The notes: generated by a model from the sequence alone, not told the origin. DNA of 64,000 nucleotides from Actinophytocola sp036378875 (GCF_036378875.1 NZ_DASUVO010000063.1:1-64000); one strand, 5' to 3'. Positions 8,293 to 16,159 are shown, counted from the stretch's first letter. A program made the numbers and translations.

Positions 8293-8338
8293 AGGTGCCC
8301 CTGGGGGCGCTGAACGTCCCGGAGGTGCCCTTCAGGAC
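8286..8338. repeat. intergenic palindrome with GGGACGTTCA-type core
   Basis: GTCCTGAAGG (8286-8295) pairs with CCTTCAGGAC (8329-8338) around a loop containing TGAACGTCCC. The left arm overlaps the 3' end of the FHA-like gene. It resembles the palindrome at 48068-48129 and hairpins in 23613-24208. Possibly a dispersed terminator or REP-like element. Confidence 0.6.
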
Positions 8339-8398
8339 GTCCGGTCATCCACGGTCCGAAGTGACATACTGTGCCCTCGCCAACCGAGGGGGATTCTC

Positions 8399-8983
8399 AT
8401 GGACTCAGTGACACGCTTCCACGTGCACCAGAAGATCACGATGATGGTCAACCGCTACGAGGTGTTCATCGACGACGGCAACGGTGAGCCCGGCTCGCGG
8501 GTCGCGTTCGTCGAGCAGAAGCGGATGACCTTCAAGGAACAGGTCACCCTGTACACCGACGAGAGCAAGCAGGGGGTGCTTGCCGCGTTCAAGGCGCGCA
8601 AGGTGATCGACCTCGCCAGCGCCTACGACGTGACCGCGCCGGACGGGACGACCATCGGGGTCTTCGGCAAGAAGTTCGGCAAGTCGCTGCTCCGCTCCAC
8701 CTGGCAGCTCGACCAGCCCGGCCAGCCGACCGTCGTCATCAGTGAGCGCAGCATGGTCATGGCGCTGTTCCGCCGGATCTGGGACTTCATCCCGTGGGTC
8801 GGCGACCTGCCGTTCCCGTGGAAGTACCACTTCGACTTCGTGCGGGACGGTGTCGCCATCGGCGGTATGGACAAGAAGACCCGTTTCCGGGACCACTACG
8901 TGGTGCGCATCGACGACCCCGCCATGGACCGGCGGCTGGTGCTCGCACAGGCCGTCGCGCTCGACGCGTTGCAGTCGCGCTAA
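8399..8983 (+). CDS. LURP-one/scramblase-like (tubby-type barrel) protein
   Basis: 194-aa soluble protein. The pattern of beta strands with inserted remarks such as RYEVFIDDGNG, ASAYDVTAPDGTTIGVFGKKFG and DHYVVRIDDP fits the tubby C-terminal-like barrel of the LURP-one-related/phospholipid scramblase superfamily. A hydrophobic WDFIPWVGDLPFPW segment near residue 125 may insert into a bilayer or line the barrel. GAGGGGG upstream of ATG 8399 is a good ribosome-binding site. The role in bacteria is unknown. It ends in a 4-nt convergent overlap with the RsmE-like gene. Confidence 0.65.
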   Translation: MDSVTRFHVHQKITMMVNRYEVFIDDGNGEPGSRVAFVEQKRMTFKEQVTLYTDESKQGVLAAFKARKVIDLASAYDVTAPDGTTIGVFGKKFGKSLLRSTWQLDQPGQPTVVISERSMVMALFRRIWDFIPWVGDLPFPWKYHFDFVRDGVAIGGMDKKTRFRDHYVVRIDDPAMDRRLVLAQAVALDALQSR

Positions 8984-9666
8984 CCGCGGGCGGCCAGGAT
9001 CGTCATGGCCGCCACCGCCGCGTCACGCGCGTTCCTCGGGTGCTCGTCGAGACGGACTCGTCGCAGCCAGCCGTCGAGGTCCGGTGTGGGGTCGTCCGCG
9101 ATCAGGAGCGTCCTCCCCGAGAAGTCCACAGTAGACGCGGTGGTGTCGGCGGACGGGTCGAGCAGGAACCCGCCGTCGCCCCAGTCGAGGCGGCGTTGCA
9201 GGCGTTCGTGGGTGTACACGAACTCGATCCTCGGCAGCCACGGGCGTCCCGAGCGCTCCGCCGCCTCCCGCGCGACCTTCTGCCAGTGTTTCCAGAGCGT
9301 CGCCGGGAGTGCGGCCGCCACGCTGGGCCGCGCCAGTACCGAGATCTCGCTCGCGCCAAGGGCGGTCAGCTCGGCGACGGCCAACTCGTCCGGGTCCGCT
9401 GAGGTCACGCCCTGGATCACGTTGATCGTGGTGTGCGGCTGGGGAGTCAGCGTGGCAGCGTCCACCTTGAGATCGAGGTGACCGCGGCCGACCGAGGTGA
9501 CCACCGCGGTCGCTGTGCCGCCCTGACCGTCGCCCAGGACGATCTCGTCGCCGGGCCCCAACTCCTGCGCTCGGGTCGCGCGACTGCCACGCAGGCCGGA
9601 CAGGCGGAACTCCCCGTCCGGCAACGTGGTCGGCACGTGGCTGACGAGGAAGAGCGGCGGGCGCAC
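8980..9666 (-). CDS. divergent RsmE-like (16S rRNA m3U1498 methyltransferase family) protein
   Basis: 228 aa with RsmE architecture: N-terminal PUA-like barrel (RGSRATRAQELGPGDEIVLGDGQGG) and a SPOUT-type C-terminal domain with KHWQKVAREAAERSGRPWLPRI, matching the family's W.KI..EAAEQS.R helix. The SAM-binding trefoil-knot motifs, normally GPEGG and LG.RILR.ETA, are degenerate: LLIADDPTPD and LDEHPRNARDAAVAA. It is therefore probably an additional paralogue with altered or lost methyltransferase activity; true RsmE usually lies beside dnaJ. GTG 9666 is 6 nt from a TAGCCT box (leaderless). Confidence 0.75.
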   Translation of the reverse strand: MRPPLFLVSHVPTTLPDGEFRLSGLRGSRATRAQELGPGDEIVLGDGQGGTATAVVTSVGRGHLDLKVDAATLTPQPHTTINVIQGVTSADPDELAVAELTALGASEISVLARPSVAAALPATLWKHWQKVAREAAERSGRPWLPRIEFVYTHERLQRRLDWGDGGFLLDPSADTTASTVDFSGRTLLIADDPTPDLDGWLRRVRLDEHPRNARDAAVAAMTILAARG

Positions 9667-9672
9667 CGGAAC

Positions 9673-9678
9673 AGGCTA
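9673..9678 (-). promoter_or_regulatory. leaderless -10 box of the RsmE-like gene
   Basis: On the minus strand TAGCCT (9678-9673) is followed by 6 nt and then the GTG start at 9666, the same layout as other leaderless genes here. Confidence 0.4.
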
Positions 9679-9685
9679 TGACCGT

Positions 9686-10090
9686 TCAGTCGTTGTCCGC
9701 CGGCGGCTCCATGCCCGGGCCCGGTTGAGGGACGTTGTTGTCGGGCGGACTGCTGCCGTTGCCGGGGCCGTTGCCGGGCGGTGACCCCGAGTCGGCTCCC
9801 GGCGGAACGGGGGCCACGCTCGTGGACGTCGTCGTGGAAGTCGTCGACGTGGTGGGTTTCTCGGCCGGCTGGTCGAGATCCGGTGACCGGGGATCGCCGC
9901 CGAGCGACAGGCCGATCGCCACGGCGGCCACTGCGACGCCCAGGACGCTGCCCCCGATCGCGAGACCGGTGCGGCGCGTGCGGACGCGCCGGCCGCGGGC
10001 CATGATGGCCCTCGGGTCGATGCCGAGCGGTGGACCGGCGTCCACGCGGTGGAACAACGCGCGGATGTCGTCATCGGACACGGGGATCAC
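9686..10090 (-). CDS. one-TM anti-sigma-like protein
   Basis: 134 aa. The cytoplasmic N-terminus (residues 1-38: DDDIRALFHRVDAGPPLGID...) resembles the short N-terminal helix of membrane proteins encoded after SigE-family sigma genes. One transmembrane segment lies at ~41-64, then an external Thr/Ser/Pro/Gly/Asn-rich low-complexity tail. It overlaps the sigma gene by 20 nt, so the two are translationally coupled. Inferred role: sequester or modulate the sigma factor. No zinc-binding ZAS motif (HxxxCxxC) is visible, so it would not be a classical redox anti-sigma factor. Confidence 0.6.
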   Translation of the reverse strand: MIPVSDDDIRALFHRVDAGPPLGIDPRAIMARGRRVRTRRTGLAIGGSVLGVAVAAVAIGLSLGGDPRSPDLDQPAEKPTTSTTSTTTSTSVAPVPPGADSGSPPGNGPGNGSSPPDNNVPQPGPGMEPPADND

Positions 10091-10616
10091 CTCCGTCGCT
10101 GATCGTGGACAGCTCGGCGTAGTGCGGGCCGAGTCGTTGCCGCAGTGTCGCCAGCGCCCGAGCGGCCTGGCTCTTGACCGTGCCGGTCGAGCACCGCAGC
10201 GCGGCGGCGACCTCCTCGACGCTCAGGTCGTTCCAGTAGCGCAGCACGAGCACCGCCCGCTGTTTCGGCGGCACGCCGGCCAGCGCGCGGAGCAGCAGCA
10301 ACCGTTCCGCGCTGTCTCCGCGCGCCGTGGCGGCGGTGTCCGGTGGGGCGTCGGTGAGCTGCTCACGCCGCCACCGGCTGCGCCGGTTCTCGGCGAGGAA
10401 GGTACGCACCACGACGCGACGCGCGTACGCGTCGAGGGCGTCCCGTCTCGCGAGCCTCGGCCACGCGACGTACAGGCGCAGCATCGCCAACTGCGTGATG
10501 TCCTCGGCTCGATGCCAGTCGCCGCACAACAGGTGCGCGGTATTTCGCAGCGCGTGCGCCCGCGCTGCGAAATACTCGCTGAACTCCCCGTCGAACGACG
10601 AGCGTTCGTTGCTCAC
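10071..10616 (-). CDS. SigE-family ECF RNA polymerase sigma factor
   Basis: 181-aa ECF sigma factor of the actinobacterial SigE family. Region 2 (~residues 10-80) contains FAARAHALRNTAHLLCGDWHRAEDITQ; the typical D.AED.VQ is present as HRAEDITQ. Region 4 (~110-165) has PPKQRAVLVLRYWNDLSVEEVAAALRCSTGTVKSQAARAL, a canonical helix-turn-helix. Its ATG overlaps the upstream repeat-protein stop (ATGA, 10613-10616) and its 3' end overlaps the anti-sigma-like gene, making a tight three-gene unit. Confidence 0.9.
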   Translation of the reverse strand: MSNERSSFDGEFSEYFAARAHALRNTAHLLCGDWHRAEDITQLAMLRLYVAWPRLARRDALDAYARRVVVRTFLAENRRSRWRREQLTDAPPDTAATARGDSAERLLLLRALAGVPPKQRAVLVLRYWNDLSVEEVAAALRCSTGTVKSQAARALATLRQRLGPHYAELSTISDGGDPRVR

Positions 10617-11068
10617 TTGCCGGCTGGTACTCCGTTGCCTACGCCGGGGGCGTCCGTCGGCGGGACACCGTGGTCGGGGCCTTTACCCGGCGCGGGCGGT
10701 TCGAGGTGGCCTGGCGGGGTCTGTGAGTTGACCGGCGGTCGGCCTGGGGCGGGCACTGGGGCGTTGCCCGGCGGTTGGCCCGGAGCGGGCACTGGAACGT
10801 TGCCCGGCGGCCGGCCCGGGGCGGGCACTGGGGCGTTGTCCGGCGGGTTCTGCGAGTCGACCGGCGGTTGGCCCGGGGCGGGCTGCGGGACGTTGCCTGA
10901 CGGGTTCTGTGAGTTGACCGGCGGTTGGCCCGGAGTGTTGGTCCGGTCCGAGGTGCCGGCGGGCGGTGTCGTGTCGCCGCCGCCCGACATCGCCAAGGCA
11001 GCCACCGGCGTGCCGATGGCCAGCGCGCCGGCGGCGATGCCCGCCACGAGCAACTTACGTTTGCGCAT
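10613..11068 (-). CDS. secreted Pro-rich repeat protein
   Basis: 151 aa. The N-terminal signal peptide (MRKRKLLVAGIAAGALAIG, cleavage near ALA at ~24-26) is followed by a low-complexity domain. Residues ~46-126 are five tandem units of 19 or 12 residues beginning PG(Q/R)PP and ending PA, for example PGRPPGNVPVPA. Such Pro/Asn/Gln chains form extended cell-wall-spanning segments; no enzymatic domain is seen. AAGGAA 6 nt upstream supports ATG 11068. It is the first gene of the sigma/anti-sigma-like unit, so it may be an envelope sensor or structural target. Confidence 0.75.
   Translation of the reverse strand: MRKRKLLVAGIAAGALAIGTPVAALAMSGGGDTTPPAGTSDRTNTPGQPPVNSQNPSGNVPQPAPGQPPVDSQNPPDNAPVPAPGRPPGNVPVPAPGQPPGNAPVPAPGRPPVNSQTPPGHLEPPAPGKGPDHGVPPTDAPGVGNGVPAGK
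10691..10933 (-). repeat. coding tandem repeats (57- and 36-nt units)
   Basis: The DNA encodes five Pro-rich units in the order 19, 19, 12, 12, 19 residues. The short units look like the long ones with seven central codons removed. It is likely to vary in copy number between strains by slippage or recombination, always in frame. Confidence 0.75.
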
Positions 11069-11088
11069 TCAACGTTCCTTGGGTTGCT

Positions 11089-11111
11089 GCGCCGCCGCGG
11101 TTCGGCGGCGC
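11089..11111 (-). terminator. stem-loop after the GH95-like gene
   Basis: GCGCCGCC (11089-11096) and GGCGGCGC (11104-11111) pair around a 7-nt loop, between the stop of the GH95-like gene and the start of the sigma-factor unit, all on the minus strand. Confidence 0.5.
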
Positions 11112-11156
11112 TCCACGTTAGTCATGCGCCTGGTCGCCCGTCGGGTTGCATTGATC

Positions 11157-13976
11157 TTAGGTGGGTTTTTCGAGTGTGAGCGCGAACACGTGTGCCCGAG
11201 GCGTGGTCATGGTCGGGAGCGTGAGCGCCACCAGTTGGCGTGCCGGGTCCACGTCAACGACCTGGTGGAAGATCGCCACCTTGACGTCCTTCGCGCCGGT
11301 CCTGGAGTGGAACTGCGGCGTGCGGACGGCCTCCGTCTCCCCGAACGCCGGGCCCGCCTTCCAGTCGGTGAGCTGGAGCGGCACGGTCGCGGTCGACCCG
11401 TCGGCGTACCGGGCGGTCATGGTCGTGTTCGCGTTACCGCCGTTGCTGGCGCCGAGGAGGTGCAGCCGCGCGTAGTCGCCCGCCGGCACGTCGATGGTCT
11501 GTCCAGCGGCGGTGACGTTGTTCTTCGTGCCCTCGACGCCGTTCGTGAACAGGAACGGGATGTCGTCGTCGGTCACGCCACCGGTCTGCGGCAACGCGGC
11601 CGCCGGATACGTGTTGCCCGCGCCGTCGAAGTCGCCGTCACCCATGAAGAACTCGCTGGTGACGCCGTCGTTGTCGAAGTAGCCGTCGAGCGGCACCTGT
11701 GTCGCCGCGCCCGATGGCGGCAGCGGTTGGAGACCCCACGGCGGGGCGGGTTCACGCACCAGCACCGGCGCGATGACCAGGTCGGGACGGGTGCCGGCGG
11801 CGTGGATCACCACCTCGTGCCCGCGCCCGAGGTCGATCTCCACGACGCCGTCGGCCTCGTGCCAGCGCGGTTCCGGCCCGGACAGCGCGCGCACGGTGAG
11901 CCGGCCCGCGATCCCCGGCCGCACCCGGCAGGGCTCCCCGGCGAGGCTGCGGATCCGCACGAACGACGTCCTGGCGTGCCGGCGCACCGCGCTGACGAGG
12001 AACGCGCCCTCGGTGCGGAAGTCGTGCAGCGTCACGTCCTGCCACGTGCTCGGCACGGCAGGGAAGATCCGGATCACGCCACCCCAGCTCTGGCAGAGCA
12101 TGTCGTGGATCGACTGCGCACCGGACAGCGGCGTCTCGATGACCGGCCCGGCCTCGTAGTAGTGCGTGTTGGGCTGGGCGAAGCGGGCGACGAACTCGCG
12201 CAGGTAGTGCCGGGCGTCGTCGCCTTTGCCGAGCACCGAGGAGATCGACGACGCGCCCGTGAAGCTGTAGCCGCGCAACGCGCCCTCGAAGCTGATCCAG
12301 TGCTGCAGGGACCGCTCGATCAGCTCCCTGTCCGTCTCCGGTGTGACCTGGTACAGCGGGTAGACCGCGAGCATGTGCGAGTAGTGCCGGTGCGACTTGG
12401 CGAACGGCACTCCGGTGCCGACCATGAATCCGTTGGCGTCGACGGGATAGTCGACGAGTGTGTCGAGCACCTCCTGCCAGCGGGGCGCCAGCGGGTCGTC
12501 GATGCCGAGTGTGGCGGCGGAGTCCAGCAGCGTCCGGCAGCTCCAGCGGATCAGCCCGAGGTCGTAGTTGCAGTCGGGCGCGGCGCCGTACTCCGGGGAG
12601 AACGTGGGTGGCAGGTGTAGGCGGCCGTCCGCGCCGGGGGCGAGGAAGTGCAGGTAGTAGTTCATCGCCTTGCGCAGGATGGGGAACACCACGTCCCGCA
12701 GTACGCTCTGGTCCATCGAGTGCCGGTAGGTCAACCACGCGTTGTGCACCAACCAGGGCAGGTTCCCGATCTCCGGATCCGCGGAGAACTCGGGTGAGCC
12801 GACGGAGCCCGCGTCGTCGAACTGCGCGTCGGTGCTGCGCCGCAGACCCATCGAGTCGTGCCGGTACTCCGGGCGCAGGGCGTCGACGAGGATCTGCTGG
12901 TAGCTGTGGAGCGAGCGGGGGATCGGGTCGAGCTCGAGGTGGTTCGAGCCGTAGACCGGCCAGTACTCCAGCTGTGAGTTGAGGTTGTTCCACACCGACG
13001 GCCACGGCGTCGGTTCGAGCCATGGCCCGGTGGTGGCCATGATCGGCGCTTCTTTCCTGGCTGCGGAGGCCAGCTTGTACAGCTGGATCCAGTAGAAGCT
13101 CTGCAGCAGACCGTCCGGAATGGACACGAAACTCCTGCGGTAGAAGGCGTGCCACCAGGCCCGGTGTTCCTCGGCGAGCCGGTGTGGCGCCGGCGCCTGG
13201 CCGATGGTGTCCAGAACCCGTTGCTCGGCGGTCGTTTCCGGGAAGCTGTGGGCAACGGTGAGGTAGAGCGTGTTGCCTCTTCGGGTGTACGCGGTCGCGG
13301 TCTGCCCACCGGCGACCATGGGCTGGACGACCCGGGTGACACTGTTCTCGGTGGTGGTCACCGGATCGGGGTTCAGCGGGAAGTTGGCGGGCGGGTCCTC
13401 GCGGATGGTCCGAGGGCTCAGCGCCGCCGACGGCGTGAACGTCAGCTGTGCGCCCCGCTCACCATCGCTGGGCCGAATGGTGATCGCCAACACCGACCGT
13501 CCACTTTCGACGAACGCGGTCAGGTGTATCCGGCCCCGGTCGGTGGTGATTGTGCCGCGCAGTTCGGCGTGCCAGAGGTCGAGGCGTAGGTCCGCCCCGG
13601 TGATCTGCCCGACCGGCTCGAGCGCGAGATTGCCGACCGGCAGCCGGGCCACTCCCCACTCGTTGCCGAACCGCGGCCGGTGGTCCTGCACCTCGCTGTG
13701 GTGCACGGTGAACCGCAGCGCGTTGCGGCCGGGTTCCTGGTAGACCATCGAACCGAGGAAGCCGTTGCCCAGGAAGGGTCCTTCGTACCAGGTGCGCGGC
13801 ACCCGCTTCCAGACGAGATCCTGCCCGGCCAGGAACCGCGCCCACTCCCGGTCGGACCGCATGCGGTTGTCCAACCGGGCCCGGCCGTGCGGCTCAGCGG
13901 CGACAGTCGCGGGCAGCGCACCGGCGGCGACCCCGCCCACCACACTGCCGATAAAGCCACGACGCGACAACTCCAT
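11157..13976 (-). CDS. Tat-exported GH95-like glycoside hydrolase
   Basis: 939 aa. A twin-arginine signal (SRRGFIGSVVGG, residues 4-15) ends near AAAEP. The N-terminal beta-sandwich (~35-260) precedes a clan GH-L (alpha/alpha)6 barrel (~280-660). It carries WNNLNSQLEYWPVYGSNHLEL and SHRHYSHMLAVYPLYQ, the latter resembling the HRHxSHL..LYP signature of GH95 (alpha-L-fucosidase/galactosidase). The C-terminal ~190 residues form a carbohydrate-binding-like sandwich (FDGAGNTYPAAALP, NNVTAAGQTIDVPAG). AAGGAG lies upstream of the ATG. Two ATACATCCGATC-type sites flank its promoter region. Probably extracellular removal of fucose- or galactose-like residues; the exact sugar is not determined. Confidence 0.75.
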   Translation of the reverse strand: MELSRRGFIGSVVGGVAAGALPATVAAEPHGRARLDNRMRSDREWARFLAGQDLVWKRVPRTWYEGPFLGNGFLGSMVYQEPGRNALRFTVHHSEVQDHRPRFGNEWGVARLPVGNLALEPVGQITGADLRLDLWHAELRGTITTDRGRIHLTAFVESGRSVLAITIRPSDGERGAQLTFTPSAALSPRTIREDPPANFPLNPDPVTTTENSVTRVVQPMVAGGQTATAYTRRGNTLYLTVAHSFPETTAEQRVLDTIGQAPAPHRLAEEHRAWWHAFYRRSFVSIPDGLLQSFYWIQLYKLASAARKEAPIMATTGPWLEPTPWPSVWNNLNSQLEYWPVYGSNHLELDPIPRSLHSYQQILVDALRPEYRHDSMGLRRSTDAQFDDAGSVGSPEFSADPEIGNLPWLVHNAWLTYRHSMDQSVLRDVVFPILRKAMNYYLHFLAPGADGRLHLPPTFSPEYGAAPDCNYDLGLIRWSCRTLLDSAATLGIDDPLAPRWQEVLDTLVDYPVDANGFMVGTGVPFAKSHRHYSHMLAVYPLYQVTPETDRELIERSLQHWISFEGALRGYSFTGASSISSVLGKGDDARHYLREFVARFAQPNTHYYEAGPVIETPLSGAQSIHDMLCQSWGGVIRIFPAVPSTWQDVTLHDFRTEGAFLVSAVRRHARTSFVRIRSLAGEPCRVRPGIAGRLTVRALSGPEPRWHEADGVVEIDLGRGHEVVIHAAGTRPDLVIAPVLVREPAPPWGLQPLPPSGAATQVPLDGYFDNDGVTSEFFMGDGDFDGAGNTYPAAALPQTGGVTDDDIPFLFTNGVEGTKNNVTAAGQTIDVPAGDYARLHLLGASNGGNANTTMTARYADGSTATVPLQLTDWKAGPAFGETEAVRTPQFHSRTGAKDVKVAIFHQVVDVDPARQLVALTLPTMTTPRAHVFALTLEKPT

Positions 13977-14003
13977 GAAACACTCCTTGGTTCAGGGAGT
14001 AGA

Positions 14004-14015
14004 GATCGGATGTAT
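14004..14015 (-). promoter_or_regulatory. operator-like site GATCGGATGTAT
   Basis: This 12-mer lies 28 nt upstream of the GH95-like start codon. Its reverse complement ATACATCCGATC recurs at 14065-14076, with close variants at 31456-31468 and 34339-34350, always before carbohydrate-active-enzyme genes. Its core is an ACATC-N-GATGT-type inverted repeat. Confidence 0.55.
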
Positions 14016-14064
14016 GGACGATCATTCGCGATACACGTGTAGTAGTCGAACGGAGGCGCGCTGA

Positions 14065-14076
14065 ATACATCCGATC
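14065..14076 (+). promoter_or_regulatory. operator-like site ATACATCCGATC
   Basis: Second copy of the motif, inverted relative to 14004-14015 and 61 nt away, bracketing a TACACGTGTA palindrome (14032-14041). The following TTGCAA also recurs after the motif at 34341. A regulator bound at both sites could loop over the GH95 promoter (inference). Confidence 0.55.
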
Positions 14077-14140
14077 ATTGCAACCGGTGGTGCCGAGGTC
14101 AAGGCCCAAGCCGCCGACCGGTCGGGTGCATCATGACGGT

Positions 14141-14428
14141 GTGGGCAGCGGCAGAAGAAGAAGGCGGGGACGGCGGGTCTCCTGTCCGTGTTGCCGGCAC
14201 CGCACCCTCGCCAAGCGCGGCGACTACGTCATCTGCCCGGTTTGTTTCTGGGAGGACGACGGCAGCGACGACCTCGACCGGGTAGGTGGGCCGAACGGGG
14301 ATCTGACACTCGCGCAGGCACGCCGCAACTACGCGGCTCTCGGCGCCTGCGAAGAGGAGTTCCGCCACGCCGTGCGCGAACCACATCCGGCCGAACGCCG
14401 GGGCACGTGGACCAGACTCGACCAGTGA
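14141..14428 (+). CDS. CPCC-family cysteine-rich small protein
   Basis: 95 aa from GTG 14141. It contains SCPCCRHRTLAKRGDYVICPVCFWEDDG, the zinc-ribbon-like signature of the bacterial Cys-rich CPCC family, followed by NGDLTLAQARRNYAALGAC, also typical. Probably binds one zinc ion through CPCC and CPVC. A longer frame from 14078 would overlap the operator site and lacks a ribosome-binding site. CATCAT (14129-14134) 6 nt before the GTG may be a leaderless -10. Function unknown. Confidence 0.7.
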   Translation: MGSGRRRRRGRRVSCPCCRHRTLAKRGDYVICPVCFWEDDGSDDLDRVGGPNGDLTLAQARRNYAALGACEEEFRHAVREPHPAERRGTWTRLDQ

Positions 14429-14505
14429 CGCGCCGCCGAGTCACCGGTTGCGACGAACCCACCCGGAGTACGGATCGTGGCGAGGACGCCTTCGTAACCG
14501 TGATC

Positions 14506-14991
14506 TCAGTCCGTCGGGGCGGCTTCCGCGTCTTCGGTCTCGTGTGAATGGCCTGTGCACTCGCGGGTCGTCTCCCACGGTTTGCCGGCCATCAGGCGGT
14601 GTGGGTCCTCCCACGGTGGTGTGTGCCGGGGCAGGGCGCGGGCCGCGTGCCGGGCCTTCTCGGCATCCGTGGGGGCTGCCGGAATCGGTTGCGTGCTTTG
14701 CAGGTCCATGTCGGAAAGCAGCCACTGCAGTGTGTTGAGCACGTACCCGCGCCGCGTCTCCAGCACCGGTCCGTGGTCGAAGGGGCGCCGGTAGTCGTAC
14801 TCGGCCACCACCCGGCCGGCGGTGGCCAGGCCGGACGGTCGGAGCGAGATGTACTCCAGCACGCCCGGCCGCTGTCGCCACATGCGGACGCCGGTCAGGC
14901 GGCCGTCGTCGTCGATGTCCGGCACTGGGTGGAAACCCATGTCGTACAGGTTGTAGCCCAGCCGTTCGGCCGCGCCTCTCGACATGTTCAT
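14506..14991 (-). CDS. hypothetical protein, 161 aa
   Basis: Not recognised. N-terminal ~70 residues (YNLYDMGFHPVPDIDDDGRLTGVRMWRQRPGVLEYISLR) look like a small alpha/beta domain. The C-terminal third is rich in Glu, Pro and His and probably disordered. It overlaps the upstream small ORF by ATGA (14988-14991), so the two are translationally coupled. No signal peptide or membrane segment. Confidence 0.55.
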   Translation of the reverse strand: MNMSRGAAERLGYNLYDMGFHPVPDIDDDGRLTGVRMWRQRPGVLEYISLRPSGLATAGRVVAEYDYRRPFDHGPVLETRRGYVLNTLQWLLSDMDLQSTQPIPAAPTDAEKARHAARALPRHTPPWEDPHRLMAGKPWETTRECTGHSHETEDAEAAPTD

Positions 14992-15288
14992 GCCGTCGCC
15001 CGGTGGATCTCGATCTCGTACTGCCGGTCCGGGTTCTGCGTCGGATCGGCCAGTGCGAGTGCCGCGTTCCGCAGTGCGGACCGCAGTTCGCCGACCGCCA
15101 GCATGGTCAGTACGGCCACGCCGCCGCGCGGCACGATGAGCACTACCTTGCCGTCACCGACGGGTGCCACGACGAGCCGGGTCCGCCGACCCGACTCGTC
15201 GCGGCACGGTGCCGTCCACGACAGCGTTCTTGTTCTCCTTCGCCACCACATGGCCACTCCCGATGCCGCCCCGGTTGATCTCCTCCAC
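14988..15288 (-). CDS. small hypothetical gene with an apparent frame disruption
   Basis: Two overlapping reading frames look like halves of one protein. From GTG 15288 the frame reads VEEINRGGIGSGHVVAKENK and on to NAVVDGTVP, with normal codon use, but it runs into a TGA at 15156-15154. One base over, the frame continues DESGRRTRLVVAPVGDGKVV through to the TGA at 14988, also well biased. Skipping one base near 15195 would join them into a ~100-aa protein. The C-terminal part ends in EIEIHRATA and couples by ATGA to the next gene. Either a recent frameshift, a sequencing error or two overlapping genes. No family recognised. Confidence 0.4.
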
Positions 15289-15325
15289 GGGGTACTTCGG
15301 GGCGACCAGGTGGTGCGGTTTGGTG

Positions 15326-16159
15326 TCAGCCGAAGAAGACGGAGGCGACCGTGTCGTCGAAGTCGAGAGCCGCGAGGTCCTCGACGTCCCCGTCGACCAC
15401 GAGCGACCTGCCCTTGCAGTTCTTCTCCGACCACAGCTTGAGCGAGCCCGACGCGGAGACCGACGTGGTCACGTCCGGGCGTGCGACGTTCTGGCAGCCG
15501 CTGCCGGCCACCCCCTGTGCCGGGTCGGCGAAGTCGGCCTCGTCGAACAGGACCGCGCTGGTCGCCTTCCGCGTGCCGGCCTTCTGGCCGTCCGGCGTGA
15601 CGCCGAACCACGTGCCACCCACGCCCTGGCCGTTGGTGTCACCGGGCTCGGCATCGCCCGAGAAACGGTAGACCGGCCAACCGCCGATCGTCACCTGAAG
15701 GCGGCCATCGTCGCGCTTCACCACCCCCACAGCGGATTTCTTCACGCCCTCGACAAAGATTCGTCCGCCCTTCGCCACGGTTACCGGTGGCCATTTCTTC
15801 GCGCAGTCACCATTGCAGGTGGAAATGGACGGGTTCGCGCTGTCGTCGTCGAATCGGTACAGCGTCAGGCCGGCGCCGTTGACGACCACCGGGTCCAGTT
15901 CTCCGGCCTTGGCCGCCTCGAGTTGCACCCACCGCTGCGCCACCGTCGACCTGGCCGTGTTGACCGTGCCGTCGGACCCCTTCGCCCAGTCGCCCGTGTC
16001 GGGCTTCGCGTTGTTCGCCCTGGCTGTGCCGGCCAGCAGCGACAGGTTCGACGACGTGGTGGCGGCGGTGTCGGCGGAGTCGGTGCCACCACAGGCGGAC
16101 AGCAACACCGCACCGGCGACGGCGAGAGCGGCACAGGATGCGACTGATATGCGGGACAT
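15326..16159 (-). CDS. COG4315-type lipoprotein with C-terminal betagamma-crystallin-like domain
   Basis: 277 aa. The lipobox LSAC follows a hydrophobic signal. The central region has two secreted-repeat units of the Lipoprotein_15/COG4315 kind: LTLYRFDDDSANPSISTCNGDCAKKWPPV and GGWPVYRFSGDAEPGDTNGQGVGGTWFGV. The C-terminus (SLKLWSEKNCKGRSLVVDGDVEDLAALDFDDTVASVFFG) matches a single betagamma-crystallin/I36-like Greek-key motif. ATG 16159 is chosen for GGAGGGG upstream and because the signal peptide starts there. Surface-attached; COG4315 proteins are suspected electron-transfer or haem-linked proteins, unproven. Confidence 0.75.
   Translation of the reverse strand: MSRISVASCAALAVAGAVLLSACGGTDSADTAATTSSNLSLLAGTARANNAKPDTGDWAKGSDGTVNTARSTVAQRWVQLEAAKAGELDPVVVNGAGLTLYRFDDDSANPSISTCNGDCAKKWPPVTVAKGGRIFVEGVKKSAVGVVKRDDGRLQVTIGGWPVYRFSGDAEPGDTNGQGVGGTWFGVTPDGQKAGTRKATSAVLFDEADFADPAQGVAGSGCQNVARPDVTTSVSASGSLKLWSEKNCKGRSLVVDGDVEDLAALDFDDTVASVFFG

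Noticed and set aside
10691..10933. Regular repeats that might suggest a CRISPR array
   Set aside because: Units are 57 and 36 nt, contiguous, lack unique spacers and encode in-frame Pro-rich repeats.
9735..12620. 961-codon plus-strand open frame
   Set aside because: Low-complexity translation, antisense to the sigma-factor unit and the GH95-like gene.
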